A stretch of DNA of 64,000 nucleotides, taken from positions 345,501-409,500 of the forward strand of contig NZ_CP045072.1 of NCBI RefSeq assembly GCF_009301415.1. The letters run 5' to 3'. The notes under the pieces were generated by a model. That model had not been told where the DNA came from and did no database searches. It saw only the letters and a program-made list of their open reading frames with translations. The position numbers and the translations under genes are program-made. This document shows, in pieces, positions 18,250 to 28,419 of the stretch (positions within the stretch are counted from its first letter, which is position 1; each line of letters starts with the position of its first letter). Source of the stretch: Paracoccus kondratievae (lineage in GTDB: Bacteria > Pseudomonadota > Alphaproteobacteria > Rhodobacterales > Rhodobacteraceae).

Positions 18250-18705
18250 ATGCGTTCCGTCCCGTTCCTGCCTGCCCTTGCTTTTGCCGGTCTGATGATG
18301 CCGGTCTCTGCCTCCAGCGCGCAGGACCGCGCGCAAGAGGCACCTATCGTGATGATGTGCCAGATCGTCGATCAAAGCGGCACCGGCTGGGTGCCCGAGT
18401 TCATCATGCTGACCCGCCAGACCTCTGGCCCGAAAGAGGGCCGGATCGAGGTCTTTGACCCGATCCTTAAGCGTCTTGTCGGCCGTCCGACCGAGGCACG
18501 CATTACCGGCGACGACCGGCAGAGCCGCACCTATGGCTGGGCGCTTGCCGGGGTGCGCAACGCCTCGGGTCAGCGGACCGAGCGGCTGGACTATAGGTTG
18601 AACCTTCGCAAGGCGGATGGTACGGCTATGGTGACGGCGACGGCCCTGGGCTATGATAACGTCATGACCGGAACCGGATTTTGCGGTTTTCCCGGCGCGG
18701 AATGA
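18250..18705 (+). CDS. Secreted protein of unknown function
   Basis: 151 residues with a clear Sec signal peptide, predicted cut after SSA near residue 24. The mature protein is small and beta-rich in appearance, with two cysteines (C36 in VMMCQIVD and C146 in GTGFCGF) that could form a disulfide in the periplasm. No domain recognised. A hairpin of 7 bp (AGGCAGG / CCTGCCT) begins at its stop codon. The codon usage is like its neighbours. It stands between soxG and sodB with no evident functional tie to either. Confidence 0.72.
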   Translation: MRSVPFLPALAFAGLMMPVSASSAQDRAQEAPIVMMCQIVDQSGTGWVPEFIMLTRQTSGPKEGRIEVFDPILKRLVGRPTEARITGDDRQSRTYGWALAGVRNASGQRTERLDYRLNLRKADGTAMVTATALGYDNVMTGTGFCGFPGAE

Positions 18706-18812
18706 GGCAGGAACTTGCCTGCCTGCCAGGCGTTAAGCTGGCAGCAAGGGCTTTTCCCCGTTTCCCATCCGTGCCAGAACATCACTCCAAACCCGTTGGA
18801 AAGGATACAGAA

Positions 18813-19412
18813 ATGGCCTTTACGCTTCCCGACCTTCCTTATGCTCACGACGCGCTGGCCGCGGGCGGTATGTCCAAGGAAACGCTCGAGTTTCACCACG
18901 ACAAGCACCACAAGGCCTATGTTGACAAGCTCAACGAGCTGATCGCGGGTACCGAGTGGGAAGGCAAAAGCCTTGAGGACATCGTCAAGGGCACCTACCA
19001 GTCGGGCGCTGTGGCGCAGAACGGCATTTTCAACAACGCCAGCCAGCACTGGAACCACAGCCAGTTCTGGGAAATGATGGGCCCGAACCCCGGCGCGATC
19101 CCCGGCGAGCTTGAAAAAGCCCTGACCGAATCCTTTGGCTCGGTTGCGGACTTCAAGAAGAAATTCACCGAAGCCGGCGTCGGCCAGTTCGGTTCGGGCT
19201 GGGCCTGGCTGGTCAAAGACGCCGACGGCAGCCTGAAGATCACCAAAACCGAAAACGGCGTGAACCCGCTGTGCTTTGGTCAGACCGCGCTTTTGGGTTG
19301 CGACGTGTGGGAGCACAGCTACTACATCGACTTCCGCAACGCCCGGCCGAAGTATCTCGAGAACTTCCTCGACAAGCTGGTGAACTGGGAAAACGTGGCC
19401 TCGCGCCTCTGA
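18813..19412 (+). CDS. sodB: Superoxide dismutase, Fe type
   Basis: 199-residue cytoplasmic superoxide dismutase. The metal ligands are H28, H82 (WNHSQFW), D164 and H168 (CDVWEHSYY). Gln78 in NNASQHWNH is the outer-sphere glutamine in the position typical of Fe-SOD; Mn-SODs supply it from the C-terminal half. Cambialistic use of Mn cannot be excluded. GGAAAGGA precedes the ATG, and an excellent terminator follows, so the gene is probably monocistronic. Confidence 0.96.
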   Translation: MAFTLPDLPYAHDALAAGGMSKETLEFHHDKHHKAYVDKLNELIAGTEWEGKSLEDIVKGTYQSGAVAQNGIFNNASQHWNHSQFWEMMGPNPGAIPGELEKALTESFGSVADFKKKFTEAGVGQFGSGWAWLVKDADGSLKITKTENGVNPLCFGQTALLGCDVWEHSYYIDFRNARPKYLENFLDKLVNWENVASRL

Positions 19413-19434
19413 TCCCTTCGCCACATTGGATCAG

Positions 19435-19459
19435 GGCCCGCCATCTGGCGGGCCTTTTT
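19435..19459 (+). terminator. Rho-independent terminator of sodB
   Basis: GGCCCGCC-ATCT-GGCGGGCC, a perfect 8-bp stem with a tetraloop, followed by TTTTT. Confidence 0.93.
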
Positions 19460-19596
19460 CCATCGCGCAGCACGGTTGCAAATTTCTGATGTTCTGGCTG
19501 ACCGCGATGCGGTCGGTGTCAGCATTCAAAAGCAGGAAACCGGGTGCCTTACGCCTGCTGAAGGGCAAGATTAACGTCTGCTTCCAGGAGGCTGTA

Positions 19597-20067
19597 ATGA
19601 AAAAGGTAACGTTTCTTCCTTTGCCAAGCGATCACGTGAAGGCCCTGAGGTCAGGGGGACGCGATGCATATGGTTGCCTGCCCGAGCGGACGATCTCTGA
19701 CGGTAAGGGCAATCCATGCCGACATTGTCCGGGGCTTATTCCCAAGGGCGCCGGGATGCTGATCTTGGCCTGTCGACCATTTGATGAACTACAGCCCCAT
19801 GCCGAAACAGGCCCGATCTTTCTATGCGCTGATGAGTGTCAGCCGTGGGCTGGCGACGGCCTGCCGCCGATGCTGGAAAGCCCGGACTATCTGCTGAAAG
19901 GATATACGGCCGATCAGCGGATCCGATACGGGACCGGAAAAATCGTCGCCAAAGACGAAATCAGTTCCTGTGCCGCAGAGCTGCTTGCCTGCGATGACAT
20001 CAGCTTTGTTGATGTCCGATCCGCGCGCAACAATTGCTTTCAGACCCGGATTGTAAGGGCGTCCTGA
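19597..20067 (+). CDS. DUF1203 protein
   Basis: 156 residues. The pattern is that of DUF1203: an N-terminal FLPLPSDHVKALRSGGRDAYG, PCRHC, MLILACRPF, ETGPIF, YGTGKIV and the C-terminal VRSARNNCFQTRIVR. Function unknown; the conserved Cys, His and Arg residues suggest an enzyme. A perfect AGGAGG lies 7 bp before the ATG. The coding sequence looks clearly less GC-rich, with more A/T third bases, than the flanking genes, so transfer from elsewhere is possible. Confidence 0.83.
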   Translation: MKKVTFLPLPSDHVKALRSGGRDAYGCLPERTISDGKGNPCRHCPGLIPKGAGMLILACRPFDELQPHAETGPIFLCADECQPWAGDGLPPMLESPDYLLKGYTADQRIRYGTGKIVAKDEISSCAAELLACDDISFVDVRSARNNCFQTRIVRAS

Positions 20068-20207
20068 ACCGGCCGCCATGTACAACGCATCTGGTTTGGC
20101 CAGGTCACGAACCGGATTTTCCTGGCCGTCTTGCCACACGTTATCCGGCGGCCCCTTGCCCCGGTTGCGAATCGGCGGCATGGCTTGGCGACCGAAAGGA
20201 TTCCTGC

Positions 20208-21119
20208 ATGAGTGATTGGACCAAGGGCTTTTGGGCGATGATCGCGGTCTGTGTGACCTGGGGTCTGTCGCCGATCTATTATCGTGCGCTCTCGGGAGTG
20301 CCGACTGTTGAGGTGCTGGCGCATCGCACCCTTTGGTCTTTGGTCCTGTTTCTGATCGTGCTTGCCGTTCAGGGAAGGCTGGGCGCGCTGCGCGAGGCGC
20401 TGACCGGGCGCTGGGTTGGGCGCATCACGCTGGCGGCGCTGATGGTTTCCACGAACTGGGGCCTGTTCATCTGGGCGATCCAGGCCGGTCATGTCGTTCA
20501 AAGCTCGCTTGGCTATTACATCTTTCCGCTGATGGCGGTGGTGGTCGGGATGCTGCTTTTCGGCGAAAAGCTCAGTGCGGCGCAGGCGGTGGCGGTGCTG
20601 CTTGCGGTGACGGCGGTGGTGCTGCTGACCTGGGGACTGGGGGTTGCGCCGTGGATCAGCCTTGGGCTGGCGCTGACTTTTGTCGCCTATGGCGCGATCA
20701 AGAAGGCTCTGCCGCTGGGTCCGGTGCTGTCGGTCGCAGCCGAAGTGGCGCTGCTGACGCCGCTTGCGCTTTTGTGGCTGCTGGGACAGGGGTTCGGGCT
20801 GATGCCGGAGGCGCTGGCGCAGCCGCTGGCATTCGGGGCCGATCTGTGGACCTCATTGCTGCTGATCAGCTCGGGTGCGGTGACGGCCGTGCCGCTGATC
20901 CTGTTCAGCTATGCCGCACGGCGGGTCGGGATGGCGACGCTGGGGTTGATGTTCTATCTGAACCCGACGTTGCAGTTTCTGTGTGCGGTGCTGCTGTTTG
21001 GTGAGCCGTTCACCCGCTGGCACATGGTTGCGTTCGCGATCATCTGGGTGGCGCTGGCGATCTACAGCCTGTCAGCCTTCCGTCAGTCGCGTCGCGTCCC
21101 GCCATTGGCAAACGGGTGA
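20208..21119 (+). CDS. rarD: RarD, EamA-family transporter
   Basis: 303-residue inner-membrane protein with ten hydrophobic segments, of the drug/metabolite transporter superfamily. The opening KGFWAMIAVCVTWGLSPIYY and NWGLFIWAI with SLGYYIFPL are typical of RarD, known from chloramphenicol-sensitivity screens. The real substrate is unknown. GAAAGGA precedes the ATG at 7 bp; the longer upstream frame is rejected because it runs through the 3' end of the DUF1203 gene. Confidence 0.9.
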   Translation: MSDWTKGFWAMIAVCVTWGLSPIYYRALSGVPTVEVLAHRTLWSLVLFLIVLAVQGRLGALREALTGRWVGRITLAALMVSTNWGLFIWAIQAGHVVQSSLGYYIFPLMAVVVGMLLFGEKLSAAQAVAVLLAVTAVVLLTWGLGVAPWISLGLALTFVAYGAIKKALPLGPVLSVAAEVALLTPLALLWLLGQGFGLMPEALAQPLAFGADLWTSLLLISSGAVTAVPLILFSYAARRVGMATLGLMFYLNPTLQFLCAVLLFGEPFTRWHMVAFAIIWVALAIYSLSAFRQSRRVPPLANG

Positions 21120-21161
21120 AACCGCGTATAGAACAGCGCGCAGGATATATCCGGGGACGAC

Positions 21162-21857
21162 ATGGCCAATCAGAACGACAGCTTCATCGACGAAGTCACC
21201 GAGGACCTGCGCCGAGACCGGCTGTTCGCATTTTTCCGCCGCTATGGCTGGGTTGCGCTGGTGGTGATTCTGGGGATCGTCGGCGGTGCAGCCTGGCACG
21301 AATATTCCAGCCGTCAGGCCGAAACCAGGGCTCAGGCCTGGGGCGATGCCGTTCTTGCCGCCCGTCAGGGCGAGGACCCGATCACGGCGCTTTCCGCCAT
21401 TGATCCCGCAGGCTCGGCCGGCCGCAAGGCCCTGTCCGAGATGCTGGCCGCCGGAGCCGAGGCCGAGGCCGGGCTGCCGCAAAAAGCTGCCGAGCGTCTC
21501 AAGGCCGTTGCGGCTGATCTGGCAGGCGATCCCGTGCTGCATGATCTGGCGCTGCTCAAGGCCGTGATGGTCGCCGGTCCCTCGATGGACGCGGCCGAAC
21601 GTGACCGGCTGCTGGCCGATCTGTCCAAGCCCGGCGCGCCCTTTGAGCTTCTGGCGCTTGAGCAAAAGGTCGTGGCGCTGATGGGCGCGGACCGCAAAGA
21701 GGACGCAATCACCCTGATCGGCCAGATCCAGCAAAAGGATGGCCTGTCCGAGCCCTTGCGTCGCCGCCTGTCCGAGATGATGATCACCCTGGGCGTCGAG
21801 CCCAAGCGCGACGCGGGTCCCGGGCCGCAAACCGTGCCGGCCCCCGCCGCAAATTAA
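21162..21857 (+). CDS. YfgM-like membrane protein with TPR region
   Basis: 231 residues. A cytoplasmic N terminus (DSFIDEVTEDLRRDRLFAFF) precedes one transmembrane helix (about 28-44) and a periplasmic helical TPR_21-type domain with a Pro-rich end. The order yfgM-bamB-der is conserved in Proteobacteria. In E. coli YfgM works with PpiD at the SecYEG translocon and helps periplasmic folding; that function is assumed by analogy. It starts 42 bp after rarD; bamB follows after 82 bp. Confidence 0.84.
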   Translation: MANQNDSFIDEVTEDLRRDRLFAFFRRYGWVALVVILGIVGGAAWHEYSSRQAETRAQAWGDAVLAARQGEDPITALSAIDPAGSAGRKALSEMLAAGAEAEAGLPQKAAERLKAVAADLAGDPVLHDLALLKAVMVAGPSMDAAERDRLLADLSKPGAPFELLALEQKVVALMGADRKEDAITLIGQIQQKDGLSEPLRRRLSEMMITLGVEPKRDAGPGPQTVPAPAAN

Positions 21858-21939
21858 TGACCGGTCCTGCCGGCGAACTGAAACACCGTGCCCGCGGCCG
21901 GGTCTGATTCGACACCCGGCCAGGATAAAGGAGAACGCG

Positions 21940-23262
21940 ATGACGAGGCTGCCCCTGATCGCCGCCCTGGCCGGACTGACCGTCCTTTCGGCCTGCCAGC
22001 AGCGTGAGGTCATCCTGCCCGGAGAACGGCTGGACCCGCGCGCGGTGCTGTCGCCCGAAGGACCGGTGGCTGACGGAGCCCAGGCGCCGGCCACAGCCGC
22101 CCTGTCTCTGCCGCCGGTGCGCGGTAACTCTGACTGGACCCAGCGTGCTGGCAATGCTGCGCATGCGCCGGGCAACGTCGCGCTGGGGGCGGGGACGCAA
22201 CGGGTCTGGGCGGCCGCCATCGGCTCTCCGTCGGGCAAGCGCCACCGCATCACCGCCGATCCGGTTGTGGGGGGCGGCCTGATCTTTACGCTGGACAGCC
22301 AGTCCACCGTCACTGCAACAACCACCGGCGGGGGCCGGGTGTGGAGCGTCGATCTGCGCCCTGCTGGCGAAAGCGACCGCAGCGTCTCGGGCGGCGGTCT
22401 TGCCGTCGAGGGCAGCCGGGTCTTTGCGACCACCGGCTATGGTGAGCTGGTTGCGCTGGACACCCGCAATGGCGGCGTCGCGTGGCGCCAGCGGGTCGAT
22501 GCGCCGATCAGCGGCGCGCCCACTGTGGCGAATGGCGTCGTTTATGTCGTCGGCCGCGACCAGACCGGCTGGGCGGTGCGCGCCAGCGACGGCAAGGTGC
22601 TGTGGCGCAGCTTTGACAACAAGGACATGGCGGGCGTCATGGGGGCATCGGCCCCGGCGGTTGCGGGTGATACGGCGGTGTTCCCGTCGAATACCGGCGG
22701 CCTGATCGGCGTCGACACCGGCAATGGCAGCCAGCGCTGGGTCTCGAACGTCGGGGGAACCCGGCTTGGCCGTGCGGTCTCGTATTTCCGCGACATGACG
22801 GGCGATCCGGTCATCGTCGGCAATACTGTCTACGCTGGCACCAGCGCGGGCGGGGTCGGGGCCTTTGACCTTGGCACCGGCATGATGAAATGGCACGCCC
22901 GCGAAGGCGCGGCGAGCCCTGTTCTGGCAGCGGGCAATTCGGTCTTTCTCGTCAACGATCAGGCGCAGCTGATCCGGCTGGACGCGGCCAATGGTGGCCG
23001 GGTCTGGGCGCAGAAACTGCCCTATTTTACCGAACAGATCGTTCGCAAGCAGGACAAGATCTGGAACCACTATGGTCCGGTGCTGGCAGGATCCAGGCTT
23101 TACCTTGCCTCATCTGACGGTTATCTGCGCGTCTTCGATCCCGCTTCGGGCGCGCTGATCGGCACGGCCCAGATCCCGGGCGGGGCCGCGGCGGCGCCGG
23201 CTGTGGCGGGCCAGACCCTTTATGTCGTCACCCATGGCGGCCAGTTGATTGCATACAGATGA
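21940..23262 (+). CDS. bamB: Outer-membrane assembly lipoprotein BamB
   Basis: 440-residue lipoprotein of the BAM complex, which inserts beta-barrel proteins in the outer membrane. The lipobox is LSAC with C19 as the lipidated residue. The body is a PQQ-like beta propeller with repeated units such as [19 protein letters not shown] and [17 protein letters not shown]. It sits after a YfgM-like gene and overlaps der by 4 bp (ATGA), the usual order. AAGGAG precedes the ATG. Confidence 0.92.
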   Translation: MTRLPLIAALAGLTVLSACQQREVILPGERLDPRAVLSPEGPVADGAQAPATAALSLPPVRGNSDWTQRAGNAAHAPGNVALGAGTQRVWAAAIGSPSGKRHRITADPVVGGGLIFTLDSQSTVTATTTGGGRVWSVDLRPAGESDRSVSGGGLAVEGSRVFATTGYGELVALDTRNGGVAWRQRVDAPISGAPTVANGVVYVVGRDQTGWAVRASDGKVLWRSFDNKDMAGVMGASAPAVAGDTAVFPSNTGGLIGVDTGNGSQRWVSNVGGTRLGRAVSYFRDMTGDPVIVGNTVYAGTSAGGVGAFDLGTGMMKWHAREGAASPVLAAGNSVFLVNDQAQLIRLDAANGGRVWAQKLPYFTEQIVRKQDKIWNHYGPVLAGSRLYLASSDGYLRVFDPASGALIGTAQIPGGAAAAPAVAGQTLYVVTHGGQLIAYR

Positions 23263-24728
23263 CCTTTACCCTCGCCATTGTCGGGCGTCCCAATGTCGGC
23301 AAGTCCACGCTGTTCAACCGCCTTGTCGGCAAGCGGCTGGCGCTGGTTGACGACCAGCCCGGCGTGACCCGCGACCTGCGCGAGGGGCAGGGGCGTCTGG
23401 GCGATCTGCGCTTTATCGTCGTTGATTCGGCCGGACTTGAAATGGCCGAAGATGACAGCCTGCAAGGCCGCATGCGCCGCCTGACCGAACGCGCGGTCGA
23501 TGAGGCGGACGTCTGCCTGTTCATCATCGACGCCCGTGTCGGGGTGACTGCGGCGGATGAGTATTTCGCCGATATCCTGCGCAAGCGCGCCAAACACGTC
23601 ATTCTGGCCGCGAACAAGGCCGAGGGCCGTGCCGGAGAGGCGGGCGCGATCGAGGCCTATGCTCTTGGTCTGGGCGAACCCCTGCGCATCTCGGCCGAGC
23701 ATGGCGAGGGGATGGACGATCTATACCGCGCCCTTGTCCCGCTGGCCGAGGGGTTTGAGGCCCAGAACGTCCAGCAGGCGCCCGAAACCGATGTCGCTGT
23801 CGAGGATGGTGACGAAGAGGCCGAGGATTGGCGTCCCTCAGAGCGCAAGCCTTTGCAGATCGCTGTGATCGGTCGGCCGAACGCGGGGAAATCGACGCTT
23901 ATCAACCGTATTCTGGGCGAAGATCGCCTGCTGACCGGGCCCGAGGCCGGGATCACCCGCGATTCGATCAGCGTCGGTACCACGTTCATGGGGACGCCGG
24001 TCCGCATCTTTGACACGGCGGGGATGCGCAAAAAGGCGCGCGTCACCGACAAGGTCGAAAAGCTGTCGGTCGCCGATGGCCTGCGCGCCGTGCGCTTTGC
24101 CGAGGTGGTGGTCGTTCTGCTGGACGTGGGTATCCCGTTCGAGCAGCAGGACCTGCGCATTGCCGATTTCGCTGAAAGCGAGGGCCGCGCCGTGGTCGTC
24201 GCCGCGAATAAATGGGACCTCGAAGAGGACAAGCCCGAAAAGCTCAAAGAGCTGCGCGAGGCGTTCGAGCGGCTGCTGCCGCAGCTCAAGGGCGCGCCTT
24301 TGGTCACCGTCTCGGCCCGCACGGGCAAGGGGCTGGACCGGCTGCATGCAGCGATCCTGCGCGCGCATGAGGTCTGGAACCGGCGTGTGTCGACCGCGCG
24401 TCTGAACCAGTGGCTGTCGGCGATGACCGAGGCGCATCCGACCCCTGCTCCGGGGGGGCGGCGCATTCGGCTGCGCTATATCACTCAGGTCAAGACGCGT
24501 CCGCCAGCCTTTGTCATCATGGCGACCCATACCGACAAACTGCCCGACAGTTACGCGCGCTATCTGGTCAACGGGCTGCGGCAGGATTTCGACATGCCGG
24601 GTACACCGATCCGGCTGACCTTCCGCGATCAGGGGTCCAAGAACCCCTACAAGGACAAGGCGAACAAGATCAATCAGTCCGGCGCGCTTTCCAAACACAA
24701 GCACCGGCAAAAGCCCAAGGGCGCTTAG
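23259..24728 (+). CDS. der: Ribosome biogenesis GTPase Der
   Basis: 489-residue GTPase needed for 50S subunit assembly. It has two G domains in tandem, with P-loops GRPNVGKST (8-16) and GRPNAGKST (about 205-213), G3 elements DSAGLE and DTAGMR, and NKxD-type motifs. A C-terminal KH-like domain follows, ending in a basic tail ([11 protein letters not shown]). The first G domain has NKAE in place of NKxD, seen in alphaproteobacterial Der. The stop overlaps the convergent membrane-protein gene by 4 bp. Confidence 0.96.
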   Translation: MTFTLAIVGRPNVGKSTLFNRLVGKRLALVDDQPGVTRDLREGQGRLGDLRFIVVDSAGLEMAEDDSLQGRMRRLTERAVDEADVCLFIIDARVGVTAADEYFADILRKRAKHVILAANKAEGRAGEAGAIEAYALGLGEPLRISAEHGEGMDDLYRALVPLAEGFEAQNVQQAPETDVAVEDGDEEAEDWRPSERKPLQIAVIGRPNAGKSTLINRILGEDRLLTGPEAGITRDSISVGTTFMGTPVRIFDTAGMRKKARVTDKVEKLSVADGLRAVRFAEVVVVLLDVGIPFEQQDLRIADFAESEGRAVVVAANKWDLEEDKPEKLKELREAFERLLPQLKGAPLVTVSARTGKGLDRLHAAILRAHEVWNRRVSTARLNQWLSAMTEAHPTPAPGGRRIRLRYITQVKTRPPAFVIMATHTDKLPDSYARYLVNGLRQDFDMPGTPIRLTFRDQGSKNPYKDKANKINQSGALSKHKHRQKPKGA

Positions 24729-25498
24729 GTCAGCACCCGCACCATAGCCACGGCGATGATGGCGATCGAGATCACCGCCATGGTGGCGATCACCGCGTCG
24801 GTGGTGACCGTCGCCCCGGCAAGGCAGATCAGCCCCCAGAGCAGCGCCAGGCTGAAACCCGTCCTGCGCCCCAGCCGCAGTTGCACGCTGACCGCCGCGA
24901 CCGAGCCGATGAGCATGGTGATTACGGCGGCAATCTCTTGCGGGATGCCAAGCTCGTCTCGCAAAAGTCCCGCCAGAACGGCAAAGCTGATCAGCATCCC
25001 CCAGCCCGCGATAAAGCCAAGGGTCGAGCTGTGCAGCACCTCATCCCCGCTGCGGACGCCGCGCATGGCCGCGGCAAGAAATGCCGTCAGCATTGCGGCA
25101 GCCAGTACCAGCGCCACCACCGGCTGTCCGGGCAAAAGCCAGGGCCAGATCGCCCCCAGGACCAGCCCAAGGATCAGTGGCCCCTGCACGGCCCCGCCAT
25201 CGTTGCGTCTGGCCTGCCGCCACGGGCCCGGCAGAACGAAACAGCGGGCAAGGTGATAGACCAGCGCCACCATGGTCACGACCATCAGCCCGGCCATGCC
25301 AGGGCCCCCGGGTTGCAGGAACAGCCCCGGCAGATCCATTTGCTGTGGCTGCTCGGTGAGGCGCTGAAGGCCCGCCAGCGCAATGCCCCGCTCGGCCAGT
25401 GTCACGCCTTCTTGCGCGGGCGTCATGGCGTGAAAGACCGTGCTGGCCATAAAGACCAGCGCAGCCAGAACCAGCAACAAGGTACCCACGCGCGACAT
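24725..25498 (-). CDS. Multi-pass inner-membrane protein of unknown function
   Basis: 257 residues with about seven or eight hydrophobic segments and few charged residues between them. No family recognised. The N terminus [20 protein letters not shown] could be a first membrane helix or an uncleaved signal. Convergent with der (stops overlap by 4 bp) and 57 bp downstream of serS on the same strand, so it may be co-transcribed with serS. Confidence 0.7.
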   Translation of the reverse strand: MSRVGTLLLVLAALVFMASTVFHAMTPAQEGVTLAERGIALAGLQRLTEQPQQMDLPGLFLQPGGPGMAGLMVVTMVALVYHLARCFVLPGPWRQARRNDGGAVQGPLILGLVLGAIWPWLLPGQPVVALVLAAAMLTAFLAAAMRGVRSGDEVLHSSTLGFIAGWGMLISFAVLAGLLRDELGIPQEIAAVITMLIGSVAAVSVQLRLGRRTGFSLALLWGLICLAGATVTTDAVIATMAVISIAIIAVAMVRVLT

Positions 25499-25555
25499 GA
25501 GCAGGAAACGCCGCCAACGCGCATGAAGTTGCGCGCCGGACCGCCTTTTCTTGAC

Positions 25556-26848
25556 TCAGATCAGCTGGCCGTCAGCCCCTAGCCGCGTCTTTCCGCCCAG
25601 ATAGGGATGCAGCACCTCGGGCAGGACGACCGAACCGTCGGCTTGCTGGCCGTTTTCCAGCACCGCGATCAGCGTCCGGCCGACCGCCAGACCCGAGCCG
25701 TTCAGGGTATGGACGAACTCGGGCTTGCCGCCATTCGCCGGGCGATAGCGCGCATTCATGCGCCGCGCCTGAAAATCGCCGCAATAGCTGACCGAGGAAA
25801 TCTCGCGGTAACGGTTCTGCCCGGGCAGCCAGACTTCGAGGTCATGGGTGATGCGCGCGCCAAAGCCCATATCGCCACCGCAAAGTACGATGGTGCGATA
25901 GGGCAGACCCAGCCGCTCCAGCACCGCCTCGGCACAGCGGGTCATGCGGGCGTGCTCGGCCGGTCCCGATCCGGCATCGGTGATCGACACCATCTCGACC
26001 TTTTCGAACTGGTGCTGACGCAGCATACCTGCGGTGTCGCGCCCGGCGCTGCCTGCCTCAGAGCGGAAGCACTGGCTGTGCGCCACATAGCGGCGCGGCA
26101 GGCTGGAGTGGTCGATGACCTCGTTATTGACGATATTGGTCAGCGTCACCTCGGCGGTCGGGATCAGCCACCAGCCTTCGCGGGTCTGATAGCTGTCCTC
26201 GCCGAATTTCGGCAACTGGCCCGTACCCTCCATCATTTCGGACAGGACCAGCACCGGGGTCCAGGTCTCGGTCAGCCCGTGCTCGTTGCCGTGCAGGTCA
26301 AGCATGAACTGGGCAAGCGCGCGATGGATGCGGGCGACGCCGCCCGACAGCACGACAAAGCGTGAGCCTGCCAGTTTCGCAGCAGTTTCAAAATCCATGC
26401 CGGGCTTGACGCCTTCGATCTCGAAATGTTCGCGGGGGGTGAAATCCAGGGTGCGCGGCTCGCCCCAGCGGCGGATCTCGACGTTGTCATCCTCATCCTT
26501 GCCGGGCGGCACGCTGTCGAGTGGCAGGTTGGGGATGGTCAGCAGCAGCTCGCGCAGCTTGGCATCCAGCGCCGAGGCCTCGGCTTGCAGGCGGGCGGTT
26601 TCGTCCTTCTTGGCGGTGACGAGGTTGCGCAGGCGCTGGAACTCCGCCTCGTCGCCGCGACCCCTGGCGGCGCCGGCCTCTTTGCTGGCCTTGTTCTGTT
26701 CGGCCTGCGCGGCCTCGGCCGCGGCGATGCGGGAACGGCGGTCGGCATCCAGCGACAGAATTTCGGGAGAAGCCGGCGGCAGGTTGCGCAAGCCAAGTGC
26801 GGCGTCGAAAGCGGCGGGATTCTCGCGGATTGCGCGGATGTCGTGCAT
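25556..26848 (-). CDS. serS: Seryl-tRNA synthetase
   Basis: 430-residue class II synthetase. The N-terminal helical arm (residues ~25-100, rich in Ala, Glu and Arg) binds tRNA-Ser. The catalytic domain holds the serine-site TAEV block ([10 protein letters not shown]), motif 2 ([15 protein letters not shown]) and motif 3 ([16 protein letters not shown]). The start is the ATG that gives [15 protein letters not shown], the family N terminus; in-frame sequence continues 48 bp further up. A 12-bp palindrome GTAAGTACTTAC lies 18 bp before the start. Confidence 0.96.
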   Translation of the reverse strand: MHDIRAIRENPAAFDAALGLRNLPPASPEILSLDADRRSRIAAAEAAQAEQNKASKEAGAARGRGDEAEFQRLRNLVTAKKDETARLQAEASALDAKLRELLLTIPNLPLDSVPPGKDEDDNVEIRRWGEPRTLDFTPREHFEIEGVKPGMDFETAAKLAGSRFVVLSGGVARIHRALAQFMLDLHGNEHGLTETWTPVLVLSEMMEGTGQLPKFGEDSYQTREGWWLIPTAEVTLTNIVNNEVIDHSSLPRRYVAHSQCFRSEAGSAGRDTAGMLRQHQFEKVEMVSITDAGSGPAEHARMTRCAEAVLERLGLPYRTIVLCGGDMGFGARITHDLEVWLPGQNRYREISSVSYCGDFQARRMNARYRPANGGKPEFVHTLNGSGLAVGRTLIAVLENGQQADGSVVLPEVLHPYLGGKTRLGADGQLI

Positions 26849-26916
26849 GGCTGACCCGTGTCTAGGTAAGTACTTACTTGCGATGGGATAAACCAAAGCG
26901 GACCGGGGTGAAAGCC

Positions 26917-27276
26917 TCAGCCCGCCGCCTGGGCCAGCATATCGCGCAGAACGTCAAAGAAACGGTCGCGGCCGGGGTAGCCTTCAAAGCGGGCCATCTC
27001 GACCCCGTCCTGCAGCAGGATGAATGTCGGGGTCAGCCATGGTCGCCGCGCCAGCGCCAGCCCGTCGGGATAGGGACCGTCCAGATCGACCGTCAGCAAG
27101 GGCGCAGCGCGGCCCTCGGGGTGGCTGGCATAGACGGGGGCAATCTCGCGGTCCCATTGTGCGCAATAGACGCAGCCCCGACGCCGCACCATCATCAGCT
27201 GCAGGCGCGGCGCGGCCATGGCAGGTCCAGCCAGAGCCGCTGCCATTGCCGCCAATATTGCCCGCCGTGTCGGCAT
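26917..27276 (-). CDS. Periplasmic thioredoxin-like protein (SoxS-like)
   Basis: 119 residues. An N-terminal export signal ([21 protein letters not shown]) is followed by a thioredoxin-like domain with a CVYC redox pair (GCVYCAQWD) and cis-Pro region LTPTFILL. Similar proteins are encoded with sulfur-oxidation genes as SoxS, a thiol reductase, but no thiosulfate-oxidation genes lie here, so the substrate is open. Divergent from meaB with 144 bp between starts; serS follows upstream on the opposite side. Confidence 0.8.
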   Translation of the reverse strand: MPTRRAILAAMAAALAGPAMAAPRLQLMMVRRRGCVYCAQWDREIAPVYASHPEGRAAPLLTVDLDGPYPDGLALARRPWLTPTFILLQDGVEMARFEGYPGRDRFFDVLRDMLAQAAG

Positions 27277-27420
27277 GATCCGCCCCGTTTTCTGCGTCCG
27301 GACATCACCCCGCGCCGATCCGTCACAACCGCCCGGCGTTTACATGTCCCCTCGGTGGAAATATCCACAAGGGGCGGGGCAGTCGACCCCCGCCTTGCTA
27401 GGACGCCGCCGGGAGTGGCC

Positions 27421-28419
27421 ATGGATGAACTGACCGAACCCCTGACGCAGGGCAACCGCCGCGCGCTGTCCCGCGCGATTACGCTGATCGAAAGCACCCG
27501 TCCTGACCATCGCGCCCGTGCCGTGGCGCTGATGGCCGAGCTGCCCCGGCGGCAGGCGCTGCGCATCGGCCTGTCGGGCACGCCGGGCGTCGGCAAATCG
27601 ACCTTTATCGAGGCTTTTGGCAAGATGCTGACTGCGCAGGGGCTTAAGGTCGCTGTGCTGGCGGTTGATCCCAGCTCGGCACGTTCGGGCGGCTCGATTC
27701 TGGGCGACAAGACCCGGATGGAAGAGCTCAGCCGCGATCCGAACGCCTTTATCCGCCCCTCACCCTCGCGGGCCGAGCTGGGCGGGGTGGCGCGCCGTAC
27801 CCGCGAAACGGTGCGGTTGTGCGAGGCGGCGGGCTTTGACGTCGTCCTGATCGAGACGGTGGGTGTTGGTCAGTCCGAAACGCTGGTTGCCGAGATGTCG
27901 GACCTCTTTATCCTGCTGCTGGCCCCTGCTGGCGGCGATGAGCTGCAGGGGGTCAAGCGCGGCATCATGGAGATCGCGGACCTGATCCTGGTGAACAAGG
28001 CAGACGGCGATCTGCGTGAAACTGCCCTGCGCACGGTTGCCGATTACGCGGGTGCGCTGCGGCTTTTGCGCAAGCGCCCCTATGACCCCGAGGGGTTCCC
28101 CAAGGCGCTGCCGGTCTCTGCCTATACCGGCGAGGGGCTGGAAAAGGCTTGGGATAATATGACCTGGCTTGCCGATTGGCGGCGCGATCACGGTCATTTT
28201 GTGGCCCGGCGGGCTGAGCAGGCGCGCCATTGGTTCCTGTCCGAGCTGCGCGCGGGTCTGCTGGCACGGCTTGAGCGGCCCGAGGTGCGCGCCCGACTGC
28301 GCGAGGTTGGGGATGCCGTGGCGCGGGGGGAAGGCGACCCTGATTCGGCGGCGGCGCAGATGCTCGATTGGCTGGACGCTTCTGACGCCGGGCTGCAGGC
28401 GCATGAGCGCAGGGCCTGA
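27421..28419 (+). CDS. meaB: MeaB-type G3E GTPase (ArgK family), methylmalonyl-CoA mutase chaperone
   Basis: 332 residues. The P-loop is SGTPGVGKST (52-61); VDPSSARSGGSILGDKTRM and ETVGVGQSE are diagnostic of the MeaB/ArgK family, and NKAD is the G4 motif. MeaB protects and reloads adenosylcobalamin-dependent methylmalonyl-CoA mutase, part of propionyl-CoA use. The mutase genes are not in the window. The ATG follows GGGAGTGGCC; the upstream frame is rejected because it crosses the divergent promoter region and gene. Confidence 0.93.
   Translation: MDELTEPLTQGNRRALSRAITLIESTRPDHRARAVALMAELPRRQALRIGLSGTPGVGKSTFIEAFGKMLTAQGLKVAVLAVDPSSARSGGSILGDKTRMEELSRDPNAFIRPSPSRAELGGVARRTRETVRLCEAAGFDVVLIETVGVGQSETLVAEMSDLFILLLAPAGGDELQGVKRGIMEIADLILVNKADGDLRETALRTVADYAGALRLLRKRPYDPEGFPKALPVSAYTGEGLEKAWDNMTWLADWRRDHGHFVARRAEQARHWFLSELRAGLLARLERPEVRARLREVGDAVARGEGDPDSAAAQMLDWLDASDAGLQAHERRA

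Noticed and set aside
26866..26877. Palindrome GTAAGTACTTAC before serS
   Set aside because: Perfect but short, with no second copy in the window; too little to call a site.
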